DNA from: an uncultured Bacteroidota bacterium
GTDB taxonomy: Bacteria; Bacteroidota; Bacteroidia; Flavobacteriales; Flavobacteriaceae
Length of the DNA stretch: 19,127 nucleotides
NCBI GenBank assembly: GCA_903920835.1
Contig: CAIXNQ010000038.1
Location: forward strand, 1-19,127
Direction: 5' to 3'
Within the stretch, counting starts at the first letter, position 1. The number at the start of each line of letters is the position of its first letter. The notes below the pieces were generated by a model. It ran no database searches and was not told the origin of the DNA. It saw only the letters and a list, made by a program, of their open reading frames with translations. The translations under genes were made by a program, and so were the position numbers. This document shows, in pieces, positions 7,515 through 15,574 of this stretch.

Positions 7515-8498
7515 ATGTCAAAAATACTTACAGGAGTTCAAAGCACAGGAACGCCGCATTTAGGCAATCTGTTGGGCGCCATTTTGCCCGCTATCGAACT
7601 GTCGAACCAGCCCGAAAATGAGTCCTATCTTTTTATTGCCGATCTGCACTCGATAACTCAAATAAAAGACGGCGACATGCTCCGTCAAAACACCTACAGC
7701 ACGGCTGCTGCTTGGTTGGCTTGCGGATTAGACGTTTCAAAAGTGGTGTTCTACCGCCAGTCAGACGTGCCACAAACCGCCGAACTGTCTTGGTATTTAA
7801 GTTGTTTCTTTCCTTTTCAACGATTGACTTTGGCACATTCATTTAAAGACAAATCCGACAGACTAGAAGACGTAAATGCTGGGTTGTTCAGTTACCCAAT
7901 GCTCATGGCTGCTGATATTTTGCTCTATGACGCCAATTTAGTTCCGGTAGGCAAAGACCAATTGCAGCATATCGAAATTACGAGAGATGTTGCTGCACGG
8001 TTCAACCATCAAATGGGAGAAACGTTTGTACTGCCCGAGCCAAAAATTCAAGAAGAAACCATGTATGTGCCCGGAACGAATGGCGGAAAAATGAGTAAAT
8101 CGGCAAACAATACCATTAATATTTTTCTTGACGACAAAGCACTTCGCAAACAAGTTATGAGTATCGAAACCGACAGCACGCCGCTCGAAGAACCAAAGAA
8201 TCCAGAAACTTGCAAAGTTTTTGCGATTTACAAACTGATTGCAAACAGCGAACAAACACAGCAAATGCGCCTCAGTTATCTAAACCCAAACCGTGATTTT
8301 GGTTATGGTCACGCCAAGCAAGCGTTGTTTGAATTAATCACAAACCGTTTTGCTGCAGAACGCCAACGATATGACTATTATATGAATAATTTAAACGAAG
8401 TCGATGACCTGTTGAAGGAAGGTGCTGCAAAAGCAAGCCTTCAGGCAAATGCTGTATTAAACAGAGTTCGAAGAAAGTTGGGGTTTCAAAATTTCTAA
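7515..8498 (+). CDS. trpS: tryptophanyl-tRNA synthetase
   Basis: TrpRS charges tRNA-Trp with tryptophan using ATP in the cytoplasm. The 327-residue length is normal for the bacterial enzyme. The class I HIGH-type motif reads TGTPHLGNLLGA (residues 11-22). The KMSKS loop is exact (GGKMSKSANN, residues 190-199). Conserved stretches such as FIADLHSITQI, SDVPQTAELSWYLSC, YPMLMAADILLYDANLVPVGKDQLQHIEITRD and NPETCKVFAIYKL fit throughout. The ATG at 7515 places the HIGH motif at its usual distance from the N terminus. The 130-base divergent gap to plsC holds the text ACTTTGCGAACTTTGC, a tandem-like word similar to dispersed sequences in Flavobacteria, but no clear TAnnTTTG box. The gene is visibly more GC-rich than ybeY-mnmG. 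Confidence 0.98.
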   Translation: MSKILTGVQSTGTPHLGNLLGAILPAIELSNQPENESYLFIADLHSITQIKDGDMLRQNTYSTAAAWLACGLDVSKVVFYRQSDVPQTAELSWYLSCFFPFQRLTLAHSFKDKSDRLEDVNAGLFSYPMLMAADILLYDANLVPVGKDQLQHIEITRDVAARFNHQMGETFVLPEPKIQEETMYVPGTNGGKMSKSANNTINIFLDDKALRKQVMSIETDSTPLEEPKNPETCKVFAIYKLIANSEQTQQMRLSYLNPNRDFGYGHAKQALFELITNRFAAERQRYDYYMNNLNEVDDLLKEGAAKASLQANAVLNRVRRKLGFQNF

Positions 8499-8589
8499 AC
8501 AAGATTAATTAAAACCATTTCTGAATTAAAGTAAACAATATAAACACTTTTGTCGTCTAATGTTGTAAATCAAAATCTACTTTGACCCA

Positions 8590-8961
8590 GTGAAAAAAAT
8601 TGTAGTTCTTTTAGCGTTATTCATGCTGCTAAAGCCCGTTTTTCCTTTGGTGGAATATTTGGCAAACTATGATTATATTTCAAAAGTGCTTTGCGAAAAT
8701 AAAAGCAAACCCAAAATGCACTGTAACGGAAAATGTCATTTGATGAAGCAGCTGGCCAAAGCCGCCGAGAATGAAAAACCAATTTCGTCTAACAAAAAAG
8801 GAGCTGGCAACGAATCTGAAGTGCTTTTTTTTCATGAACTAAATGCTGTTTTGCCAAAGCCAAATTATACTATTTTAACTCAAAAAGTAGCAACACAATA
8901 TTTGAATCAATATGCTTTTTTAGGTCAAAACTCTAGTTTTCGTCCACCCACTTTTTCTTAA
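8590..8961 (+). CDS. small membrane-anchored or secreted protein with a Cys/His metal-type motif
   Basis: The 123-residue protein starts with GTG; no in-frame ATG would keep the N-terminal helix. It begins with a signal peptide or signal anchor (MKKIVVLLALFMLLKPVFPL). It carries a compact motif with C35, H44, C45, C49 and H50 (CENKSKPKMHCNGKCHLMKQL is split as CENK, then KMHCNGKCH). The rest is polar and hydrophilic. I recall similar short Bacteroidota proteins with the CxGKC motif near MbnP-like or TonB-dependent copper loci, but no function is established. The motif could bind copper or another soft metal, or form a disulfide. It lies 91 bases before the MbnP gene on the same strand and may share its transcript. 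Confidence 0.75.
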   Translation: MKKIVVLLALFMLLKPVFPLVEYLANYDYISKVLCENKSKPKMHCNGKCHLMKQLAKAAENEKPISSNKKGAGNESEVLFFHELNAVLPKPNYTILTQKVATQYLNQYAFLGQNSSFRPPTFS

Positions 8962-9051
8962 TTTATATCGAATCTCTTCACTTTTTCTATTAATAGCAAT
9001 TAATGGAATCTGTGCTATACTTTTATTACAAATTAATTAAGAAAAAAAACA

Positions 9052-9867
9052 ATGAAAAACATATTAAAATTTTCAATTGCTGTATGGGCAATTGCTTTCA
9101 CTTTTGTGTCATGTTCTAAAAACGATGCGACACCAACGGGTAATGGTTCGCTAAAAATTCAGTTTGAAAATGGCTTTGCTGGAAATGACCTTGTGCTTAA
9201 CAGTCCAACAACCGCAACATCTAAAGGAGATGTTTTAAAAATTAGCAGCATCAAATATGTTGTTAGCAATATCGTTTTGTATTACGAAAACGGAACGACT
9301 TATACCTATCCAAAGAGTCAAAGCTACTTTATTGTTGACCAGTCAAACACTGCAAGTTTGTTGTTGAATTTATCGAATATTCCTGCAGGAAATTACAACA
9401 AAGTGAAATTTGGAATCGGGGTTGACAAAGCCCAATATGATTTAGGACAATCTGGAATTGGTGATTTTTGGGCAACTGCTCAAACTGCTGGAATGACTTG
9501 GGACTGGGCTTCGGGCTTTAAATTCTTAGCATTTGAAGGCACGTTTACAAACCCAACTGCATCAAGTCCTGTAAACACAGACACTTCGTTTATGATTCAT
9601 ACAGGTAAATCTGGAACAGATTATAACTATACCGAAGTTACCGTCAATATGACTTCAAGTGCTTTGGTAAGAACCAACATCACACCTCAAATTCATTTGT
9701 CGGTTGATTTGTCTCAGATTGTTGACGGCACAAACAAAACAGGTTTGGCAGAAAACAACGTTTTAGGTACAGGCACAATGATTACAAGCGGTTCAAACTT
9801 GGCTCTAATCTCTAGCAATCTTACAGAGATGTTTTCTTTTGAACATGTTCATAACGATCCGAACTAA
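9052..9867 (+). CDS. MbnP-family copper-binding lipoprotein
   Basis: MbnP-family proteins are periplasmic or surface proteins; characterised relatives (methanobactin-associated MbnP, and MopE/CorA) bind copper through a site that includes an oxidised tryptophan (kynurenine). The 271-residue protein starts with a lipoprotein signal peptide ending at C21 (FTFVSC, then SKND, resembling the Bacteroidota surface-export context). The family core is visible: SLKIQFEN near the N terminus, ISSIKYVVSNIVLYYENG (split about 64-81), GNYNKVKFGIGVD, then GMTWDWASGFKFLAFEG (residues 147-163, W150 and W152), and MIHTG (H183). The C-terminal tail EHVHNDPN provides H265 and H267. Family assignment is from these patterns. 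Copper binding and the Trp modification are inference. A strong terminator follows directly. Confidence 0.85.
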   Translation: MKNILKFSIAVWAIAFTFVSCSKNDATPTGNGSLKIQFENGFAGNDLVLNSPTTATSKGDVLKISSIKYVVSNIVLYYENGTTYTYPKSQSYFIVDQSNTASLLLNLSNIPAGNYNKVKFGIGVDKAQYDLGQSGIGDFWATAQTAGMTWDWASGFKFLAFEGTFTNPTASSPVNTDTSFMIHTGKSGTDYNYTEVTVNMTSSALVRTNITPQIHLSVDLSQIVDGTNKTGLAENNVLGTGTMITSGSNLALISSNLTEMFSFEHVHNDPN

Positions 9868-9876
9868 CAAATAAAG

Positions 9877-9912
9877 AAAAGCTGTTTGGTGAATAGCATC
9901 AAACAGCTTTTT
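9877..9912 (+). terminator. rho-independent terminator after the MbnP gene
   Basis: AAAAGCTGTTTG pairs perfectly over 12 bp with CAAACAGCTTTT around an 11-base loop. The stem starts 9 bases after the MbnP stop and ends in a T run. The A/T flanks make it usable in either direction. It separates the MbnP gene from the following barrel gene. Confidence 0.85.
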
Positions 9913-10012
9913 CTTATCATAAAATCTTCTGTAAAAATCAGATTTAAATCAGATTTTTTAACAATACACCTGTAATGATTGACGATTACAACTAACAAAA
10001 ATAGATCAATAA

Positions 10013-10966
10013 ATGAAAAAGATATTAATATTTATAATCTTAGGTTTTCAGCTTGGAAACGCTGTTGAAAACGACACTATAAAAGCCAACGTATTTAAAA
10101 AATATTATTTTAAACCCGACGATGATTGCGATGCTTGTGGTTGTTCTGCCAGTGGCGGCAGCATGGGTTTTAGTTCTATGATGAACAATAATTTTGTCGG
10201 TTTGCGTTATGTATATCAAAGCTACACCACCAAGGAAGGCATATTTAACAACTCGCCTTGGATTGATGAACACTTTAAAACGATTCAAATTTGGTCTCGA
10301 ATTCCAATCACTGAGCGAATCCAGTTAACAGCATTGGTTCCATATCATTCCAACGACCGCATTTTGCCAACAACCGGAAAAGAGACGGTGCAAGGGCTAG
10401 GAGATATTACGGTCATGGCGATGTACACCGTATTTCAAACCCACACAGACAGTCTTACGTATTCGCATAAATTGCAATTGGGCGGCGGAGTGAAAGCACC
10501 CACAGGAAAGTATTCAACCACCAATAACGGCACTTTGAACCCAAGTTTTCAACTGGGTACGGGCAGTTGGGACTATATGCTGGTTTCGGAATATGTCTTC
10601 AAACGAAAACAATTGGGGTTGAATAATGCCATTAGCTATACTTTTAAAACAGAAAACGAGAAGCTGTATCAGTTTGGCAATCAGCTAAACTATGGCAGCA
10701 CTTTGTTTTATTTTTTAGATCTTAATGCGGTTAAATTTGTTCCGCAAGCGGGCATTGCAGGCGAAGTCTATGCCAGCAACAAGCAAGTGCAGCAAGAAAT
10801 TCCAGGCACTAAAGGCGATATTATTTTTAGTAAATGGGGTTTTGAAGTTGGGAGAAATAAATTTTCGATGGGCGTTAATGCGATGTTCCCTATAAATCAA
10901 AATTTGACTAATGGCAATGTAAAGGCCAACTATCGCTGGGGTATTAATTTGAATTATCAGTTGTAA
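10013..10966 (+). CDS. outer-membrane beta-barrel protein with an N-terminal CDACGCS cysteine cluster
   Basis: The 317-residue protein has a signal peptide (about 1-17, ending GNA). A short linker carries C39, C42 and C44 in DDCDACGCSASGGSMGFSS. The rest has alternating aromatic/polar strands typical of an outer-membrane barrel (for example VGLRYVYQSY, IQIWSRIPI, LTALVPYHSND, ITVMAMYTVF) and a C-terminal strand ending YRWGINLNYQL. I recall Bacteroidota barrels with this Cys cluster in loci with MbnP and di-haem cytochrome c peroxidase genes, where they are annotated only as putative transporters. A role in copper uptake or handling is inferred from the CxxCxC cluster and the MbnP neighbour. 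The gene lies 145 bases downstream of MbnP but behind a strong terminator, so it probably has its own promoter; I see no clear TAnnTTTG box. Confidence 0.8.
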   Translation: MKKILIFIILGFQLGNAVENDTIKANVFKKYYFKPDDDCDACGCSASGGSMGFSSMMNNNFVGLRYVYQSYTTKEGIFNNSPWIDEHFKTIQIWSRIPITERIQLTALVPYHSNDRILPTTGKETVQGLGDITVMAMYTVFQTHTDSLTYSHKLQLGGGVKAPTGKYSTTNNGTLNPSFQLGTGSWDYMLVSEYVFKRKQLGLNNAISYTFKTENEKLYQFGNQLNYGSTLFYFLDLNAVKFVPQAGIAGEVYASNKQVQQEIPGTKGDIIFSKWGFEVGRNKFSMGVNAMFPINQNLTNGNVKANYRWGINLNYQL

Positions 10967-10976
10967 TTTATTAGTC

Positions 10977-11004
10977 TGAAAGTTTTAAAGTTGAAAGTCG
11001 AAAG
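10977..11004. repeat. self-similar AAAGTT/GAAAGT text after the barrel gene
   Basis: The segment reads TGAAAGTTTTAAAG then TTGAAAGTCGAAAG, a degenerate internal repeat of GAAAGT. It lies 10 bases after the stop of the barrel gene. Similar word-like repeats occur beside two other gene ends in this window. Confidence 0.5.
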
Positions 11005-11062
11005 GGATAAGGTTGTTGATATTTGGTGGTAGGTAGATGACGATGATGAATTTATCTTAGTA

Positions 11063-11311
11063 TTAAGCAAAAAATGTAATGGCTTAAGTCATTTTTACTA
11101 TTCCTTAAGCAGTTTTTATAGCTACTTAAGAAAAAAATGTTATTCCTTAATTCGTTATAGAATCCTTTAAGCAGAAAGTATAAAGCCTTAAGTGTTTTTT
11201 AGAGTTCCTTAAGGGAAAAATAGTATTCCTTAAGCCGTTATGGAATTCAATAAGTAGAAAATGTAATAGCTTAAGCCATTTTTAGAGTTTAATAAGCCTT
11301 TTTATAAAACC
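11063..11311. repeat. 21-bp-period CTTAAG array upstream of the glycosyltransferase
   Basis: CTTAAG or a close variant recurs at 11063, 11083, 11104, 11125, 11146, 11166, 11187, 11208, 11229, 11249, 11270 and 11291. The steps are 20 or 21 bases (mean about 20.7). Seven of the twelve copies are perfect CTTAAG palindromes. Most units have an A or T run in the same phase just after the core. Units fall into similarity types that repeat every four or five units, for example the CGTTATnGAAT type at 11146 and 11229 and the GAAAnTnTAA type at 11166 and 11249. This makes a higher-order repeat. The array fills most of the gap between the barrel gene and the glycosyltransferase and ends 11 bases before the predicted -33 box. 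I see no gene here. Confidence 0.85.
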
Positions 11312-11321
11312 TTACTACAAT

Positions 11322-11348
11322 TTGTCTTTTTAGAATTGATTACCTTTG
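11322..11348 (+). promoter_or_regulatory. promoter of the glycosyltransferase gene
   Basis: TACCTTTG at 11341-11348 matches the -7 consensus TAnnTTTG. TTG at 11322-11324 is a candidate -33 box with a 16-base spacer, slightly shorter than usual. The predicted transcript start near 11355 is downstream of the TTG at 11336 and supports the ATG at 11375 as the true start. Confidence 0.6.
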
Positions 11349-11374
11349 AACGCACTAAAGTGATTTTGGAACAA

Positions 11375-12226
11375 ATGAAATATTATATTGTAATTCCTGC
11401 ACACAACGAAGAACGGTTTATTGCCTTGACATTGCAGTCGCTGGTGCAACAAACCCTTTTGCCATCAAAAATTGTAGTGGTTAATGACCATTCAATCGAT
11501 AAAACTGGCGAAATAGCAAATCAGTTTGTGGTTGATTATCCGATTGTTTCGTTGCTAAATATTCCTTCGGCAGCGGTTCATTTGCCAGGCAGCAAAGTGA
11601 TTCAGGCGTTTCAAAAAGGGCTTGAAACTTTAGATAATGATTATGATTTTATAGTGAAAGCTGACGCCGATTTGATTTTTCCAGAGCATTATTTTGAAAC
11701 CATTGCGGGCCATTTTGAGGCTGACTCATCAACGGGAATGGCAGGTGGTTTTGCTTATATCGGACAAAATGGCGCTTATGTTTTAGAGAATTTAACAGAT
11801 AAAGATCATATCAGAGGGGCGTTTAAAGCTTATAGAAAAGCGGCTTTTGAACAAATTGGCGGACTAAAACCAGCCATGGGCTGGGACACGGTGGACGAAT
11901 TATTGTGTAAATTTTATAATTGGAAGGTCGTTACAGACGCTTCATTAAAGGTAAAACACTTGAAACCAACGGGAGCCAACTATAACCCAACGGCACGATA
12001 TAAACAAGGCGAAGCTTTTTACAGCTTGGGCTACGGATGGATGATCACTGCAATTGCAGCAGCAAAATTGGCATTGTTGAAGAAAAAACCACTCCTTTTT
12101 TTAGACTATATGAACGGTTTTTTTAAGGCAAAATGGCACAAAAAAGAATTGTTAGTAACTCAAGAACAAGCACAATTCATCAGGAAATACCGCTGGCAAA
12201 AGATGAAGGGCAAGTTGGTTGGATAA
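11375..12226 (+). CDS. family 2 glycosyltransferase
   Basis: From the ATG at 11375 the protein is 283 residues and starts MKYYIVIPAHNEERFI, the usual opening of a GT-A fold family 2 enzyme. VVVNDHSIDKT (about 34-44) is the nucleotide-sugar binding strand. KADADLIFP (DAD at 97-99) is the DxD metal motif. AMGWDTVDELL is the likely acceptor/catalytic segment. The C-terminal part has a moderately hydrophobic helix (GYGWMITAIAAAKLALL) and a basic tail, suggesting peripheral membrane association. The donor and acceptor cannot be predicted. An upstream TTG start at 11336 would precede the promoter and is rejected. The gene directly follows the 21-bp array. The next gene, mlaE, starts 65 bases later. 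Confidence 0.85.
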   Translation: MKYYIVIPAHNEERFIALTLQSLVQQTLLPSKIVVVNDHSIDKTGEIANQFVVDYPIVSLLNIPSAAVHLPGSKVIQAFQKGLETLDNDYDFIVKADADLIFPEHYFETIAGHFEADSSTGMAGGFAYIGQNGAYVLENLTDKDHIRGAFKAYRKAAFEQIGGLKPAMGWDTVDELLCKFYNWKVVTDASLKVKHLKPTGANYNPTARYKQGEAFYSLGYGWMITAIAAAKLALLKKKPLLFLDYMNGFFKAKWHKKELLVTQEQAQFIRKYRWQKMKGKLVG

Positions 12227-12291
12227 TTTAGGATTACTTGGTTTCAATTGGTTTTTATTATTTACTTTAGCCCCTCAATTTAACAAACATT

Positions 12292-13035
12292 ATGCTGCTC
12301 GATTATATCTCTCACATAGGAAAGTATTTTTTGATGATTAGCGAGATTTTCAAAAAACAAACCAAATGGTCGGTCATGCGCACCTTAATCTTCAAAGAAA
12401 TTGACGATTTAATTTTTGGATCGCTGGGCATCGTGGCATTCATTTCGTTTTTTATTGGTGGCGTTGTAGCTATTCAAACAGCGTTAAACCTAACCAATCC
12501 GTTAATTCCAAAGACGCTAATTGGGTTTGCAACACGACAATCTATAATTCTAGAATTTGCGCCAACGTTTATTTCTGTAATTATGGCTGGAAAAATGGGC
12601 TCGTTCATCACTTCTAGTATTGGAACGATGCGGGTTACAGAACAAATAGATGCACTAGAAGTTATGGGTGTAAATTCACTAAACTATTTGGTCTTCCCGA
12701 AACTAATTGCGTTGCTGCTCTATCCTTTCATTATCGGACTGTCAATGTTTATTGGCATTGCAGGCGGCTATATTGCCAGTGTTTATGGCGGTTTTGGAGC
12801 CAGTTCCGACTTTATTGACGGCATTCAGGTCAACTTTATTCCGTTTCACATTACTTATGCTTTTATCAAAACTATTGTTTTTGCATTGATTCTCGCCACC
12901 ATTCCGTCCTATCACGGTTATTATATGAAAGGCGGCGCGCTCGAAGTAGGAAAAGCAAGTACTATTTCGTTTGTTTGGACATCAGTAACGATAATTTTGG
13001 TCAATTATATATTAACCCAATTGCTTTTAACCTAA
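12292..13035 (+). CDS. mlaE: MlaE-family ABC transporter permease
   Basis: MlaE-type permeases form the inner-membrane core of MCE lipid transporters that move phospholipids between the membranes. The 247-residue length is typical. Five or so hydrophobic segments are visible (for example IVAFISFFIGGVVAI, LIALLLYPFIIGLSMFIGIAGG, IVFALILATIPS and the C-terminal TSVTIILVNYILTQLLL). The family signature GKMGSFITSSIGTMRVTEQIDALEVMG (about 103-129; GKMGSFITSSIGTM then RVTEQIDALEVMG) is intact. The ATG at 12292 gives an amphipathic N-terminal helix as in the family. The stop overlaps the next start by one base (TAATG), so it is translationally coupled to its ATPase. No MCE-domain (MlaD) gene follows in this window, so the periplasmic subunit must be elsewhere. 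Confidence 0.93.
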   Translation: MLLDYISHIGKYFLMISEIFKKQTKWSVMRTLIFKEIDDLIFGSLGIVAFISFFIGGVVAIQTALNLTNPLIPKTLIGFATRQSIILEFAPTFISVIMAGKMGSFITSSIGTMRVTEQIDALEVMGVNSLNYLVFPKLIALLLYPFIIGLSMFIGIAGGYIASVYGGFGASSDFIDGIQVNFIPFHITYAFIKTIVFALILATIPSYHGYYMKGGALEVGKASTISFVWTSVTIILVNYILTQLLLT

Positions 13036-13802
13036 TGATTGAAATTAAAAATATCGAGAAATCGTTTGGAGGAGTTAAAGTATTGAAAGGGATTTCTGCT
13101 ATTTTTGAAACAGGAAAAACCAATTTGATTATCGGTCAAAGTGGTTCGGGAAAGACTGTTTTACTCAAGAGTTTACTAGGAATCCATACGCCAGAAGTAG
13201 GCACTATTTCATTTGACGGTCGAATTTATTCACAATTAAATGAAGTTGAAAAGCGAGAACTGCGCACCGAAATCGGAATGGTATTTCAAGGAAGCGCTTT
13301 GTTTGACAGCATGACCGTTTCAGAAAATGTAGGTTTTCCACTCCGAATGTTTACAAACAATGCGGCATCTGAAATTCAAGACAGAGTAGATTTGGTATTG
13401 AAAAGAGTCAATTTAGTTGACGCACACCACAAAGTTCCTTCTGAAATTTCGGGCGGAATGCAAAAAAGAGTTGCCATTGCGAGAGCTATCGTTAACAACC
13501 CGAAATATTTATTTTGCGACGAACCCAACTCTGGATTAGACCCAAAAACAGCAATTGTAATTGACAATTTAATTCACGAAATAACGCAAGAATATAACAT
13601 TACAACAGTCATAAATACGCATGACATGAATTCTGTGATGGAAATTGGCGAGAAAATTATTTTCCTAAAAGAAGGTTTGCTCGCTTGGGAAGGCACTAAA
13701 AAAGACATCTTCAAAACCGACAACGAAGCGATTGTCGATTTTGTTTATTCTTCAAACCTATTTAAAAAAATCAGAAAAGCACAGAACAAAGAAGAACTTT
13801 AG
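13035..13802 (+). CDS. mlaF: MlaF-family ABC transporter ATP-binding protein
   Basis: This is the ATPase of the MlaE-type lipid transporter. I chose the ATG at 13035, which overlaps the mlaE stop by one base, over the in-frame 12975 start that lies inside mlaE. It gives 255 residues. Walker A is GQSGSGKT (34-41), the Q-loop is in MVFQGSALFD (Q85), the ABC signature is SGGMQKR (139-145), Walker B is YLFCDEP (158-164) followed by the D-loop SGLDP, and the switch histidine is H196 in NTHDMNS. SALFDSMTVSENVGFPL is characteristic of the Mla ATPases. The subsequent 242-base gap to guaA holds no gene. Confidence 0.95.
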   Translation: MIEIKNIEKSFGGVKVLKGISAIFETGKTNLIIGQSGSGKTVLLKSLLGIHTPEVGTISFDGRIYSQLNEVEKRELRTEIGMVFQGSALFDSMTVSENVGFPLRMFTNNAASEIQDRVDLVLKRVNLVDAHHKVPSEISGGMQKRVAIARAIVNNPKYLFCDEPNSGLDPKTAIVIDNLIHEITQEYNITTVINTHDMNSVMEIGEKIIFLKEGLLAWEGTKKDIFKTDNEAIVDFVYSSNLFKKIRKAQNKEEL

Positions 13803-13958
13803 ATTTTGTTTCGTTTTTTTAATAGTAATAACTACATTTTATTAGATTCAACCTGAAAAAGATTGTCAATAAATTAGCTGATGAAAACACAGAAATTAAT
13901 TACTGATAAAACAAAAGGCGAAGTTTAATTTTCTGAAAATTTAATGAATTAATTTAGC

Positions 13959-13966
13959 TAATTTTG
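13959..13966 (+). promoter_or_regulatory. possible -7 promoter box of guaA
   Basis: TAATTTTG matches TAnnTTTG about 79 bases before the guaA ATG. It would give a leader of roughly 70 bases. The surrounding sequence is very AT-rich, so chance matches are likely, and I see no -33 TTG. Confidence 0.35.
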
Positions 13967-14044
13967 TGAACAAATAAAAACCCATTAAATGGTTATTAAT
14001 CCATTATTTTAGATTCAATATCAAAAACAACACTACAAAAGTTC

Positions 14045-15574
14045 ATGCAACACAACGTACTTATTTTAGATTTTGGTTCGCAATACACCCAGCTCATTGC
14101 TCGCCGGGTTCGCGAGTTGAACATCTTCTGCGAAATTTTTCCATTCAATCAAGTCCCAACTGATTTATCAATTTACAAAGCCGTGATTCTTGGCGGAAGC
14201 CCTTATTCTGTTCGAGCTGAAGATGCGTTGCACATTGATTTGTCTAACATTCGAGGCAAACTTCCTCTGCTCGCTGTTTGCTATGGAGCACAATATTTGG
14301 CTCATTTTTCTGGTGGAGAAGTTGCCGCTTCAAACATTCGCGAATATGGCAGGGCAAATCTATCTTACATCAAACCAGACGAGGTGTTTTTTGAAAACGT
14401 AAATCTCAATTCGCAAGTTTGGATGAGTCACAGCGATACCATTAAAAACTTGCCTTCAAATGGCGTGAAACTTGCCAGCACGAACGATGTAGAAAATGCT
14501 GCTTATAAAATTGAAGACGAAACGACTTATGCCATTCAATTCCATCCCGAAGTTTATCATTCTTCAGACGGAAAACAAATGCTTGAGAATTTTTTGGTTA
14601 AAATTGCTCAAGTACCACAAACTTTTACCCCAAATGCTTTTGTAGATGATTGCGTTAAAGATTTGCAAGAAAAAGTGGGTAACGACAAAGTAGTTCTAGG
14701 TCTTTCGGGCGGTGTCGATTCAACAGTTGCAGCGGTTTTGTTACACAAGGCGATTGGTAAAAATCTGTATTGCATTTTTGTCAATAATGGATTATTGCGC
14801 AAAAACGAGTTCGAAAATGTTTTGAATCAATATAAAAACATGGGTTTAAACGTAAAAGGAGTTGACGCTTCTGAACGTTTTTTAAACGCATTGACAAACG
14901 TTGATGACCCTGAGACCAAACGCAAAATTATTGGCAATGCTTTTATTGAAGTTTTTGACGACGAAGCTAATAAAATAGAAGACGTTACTTGGCTTGCACA
15001 AGGCACAATTTATCCAGATGTTATTGAATCTATATCAGTAAAAGGACCAAGTGCAACCATAAAATCACATCACAATGTGGGAGGATTACCTGATTATATG
15101 AAGTTAAAAATTGTTGAACCACTCCGAATGTTGTTTAAAGACGAAGTGCGAAGAGTTGGTGCAACTTTAGGAATAGATCAAGAATTATTAGGGCGTCATC
15201 CGTTTCCAGGACCAGGTTTATCAATACGAATTTTAGGAGCAATTACACCAGAAAAAGTGCGAATCTTACAAGAAGTCGATGCGGTTTTCATCAACGGTTT
15301 AAAAGAACATGGCTTGTATGACAAAGTTTGGCAAGCTGGAGCAATCTTACTTCCTGTAAACAGTGTTGGCGTTATGGGCGATGAACGAACTTATGAAAAA
15401 GTAGTTGCCCTTCGTGCCGTAGAATCTACTGACGGAATGACCGCAGATTGGGTGCATCTGCCTTATGAGTTTTTGATGAAAATTTCAAACGAGATTATAA
15501 ATAAAGTAAAAGGAGTTAACAGGGTTGTTTATGACATCAGTTCAAAACCGCCTGCTACTATTGAATGGGAGTAG
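14045..15574 (+). CDS. guaA: GMP synthase (glutamine-hydrolysing)
   Basis: GuaA converts XMP to GMP using ATP and ammonia from glutamine, the last step of GMP synthesis. The protein is 509 residues, normal for the fused enzyme. The N-terminal class I amidotransferase domain has the catalytic triad: C79 in AVCYGAQYL, and H167 and E169 in FHPEVYHS. The ATP pyrophosphatase domain has the PP-loop LGLSGGVDSTVAA (219-231). The C-terminal dimerisation domain includes RHPFPGPGLSIRILG, VNSVGVMGDERTYE and the ending DISSKPPATIEWE. The ATG at 14045 places the typical ILDFGSQYTQLIARR at residue 7. No riboswitch structure is evident in the leader. Confidence 0.98.
   Translation: MQHNVLILDFGSQYTQLIARRVRELNIFCEIFPFNQVPTDLSIYKAVILGGSPYSVRAEDALHIDLSNIRGKLPLLAVCYGAQYLAHFSGGEVAASNIREYGRANLSYIKPDEVFFENVNLNSQVWMSHSDTIKNLPSNGVKLASTNDVENAAYKIEDETTYAIQFHPEVYHSSDGKQMLENFLVKIAQVPQTFTPNAFVDDCVKDLQEKVGNDKVVLGLSGGVDSTVAAVLLHKAIGKNLYCIFVNNGLLRKNEFENVLNQYKNMGLNVKGVDASERFLNALTNVDDPETKRKIIGNAFIEVFDDEANKIEDVTWLAQGTIYPDVIESISVKGPSATIKSHHNVGGLPDYMKLKIVEPLRMLFKDEVRRVGATLGIDQELLGRHPFPGPGLSIRILGAITPEKVRILQEVDAVFINGLKEHGLYDKVWQAGAILLPVNSVGVMGDERTYEKVVALRAVESTDGMTADWVHLPYEFLMKISNEIINKVKGVNRVVYDISSKPPATIEWE

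Noticed and set aside
7938..8264. 108-codon open frame on the minus strand inside trpS
   Set aside because: It is fully contained in a certain gene and shows no family signature.
11336..11374. Upstream TTG start for the glycosyltransferase
   Set aside because: It precedes the predicted -7 box, and the family normally starts directly before the YYIVIPAHNE strand.
12975..13035. Longer N terminus for mlaF
   Set aside because: It would overlap mlaE by 61 bases. The ATG at 13035 gives the standard ABC start and a TAATG coupling.
13803..14044. Riboswitch or purine-responsive leader before guaA
   Set aside because: The gap is AT-rich with no conserved core or strong paired element that I can recognise.
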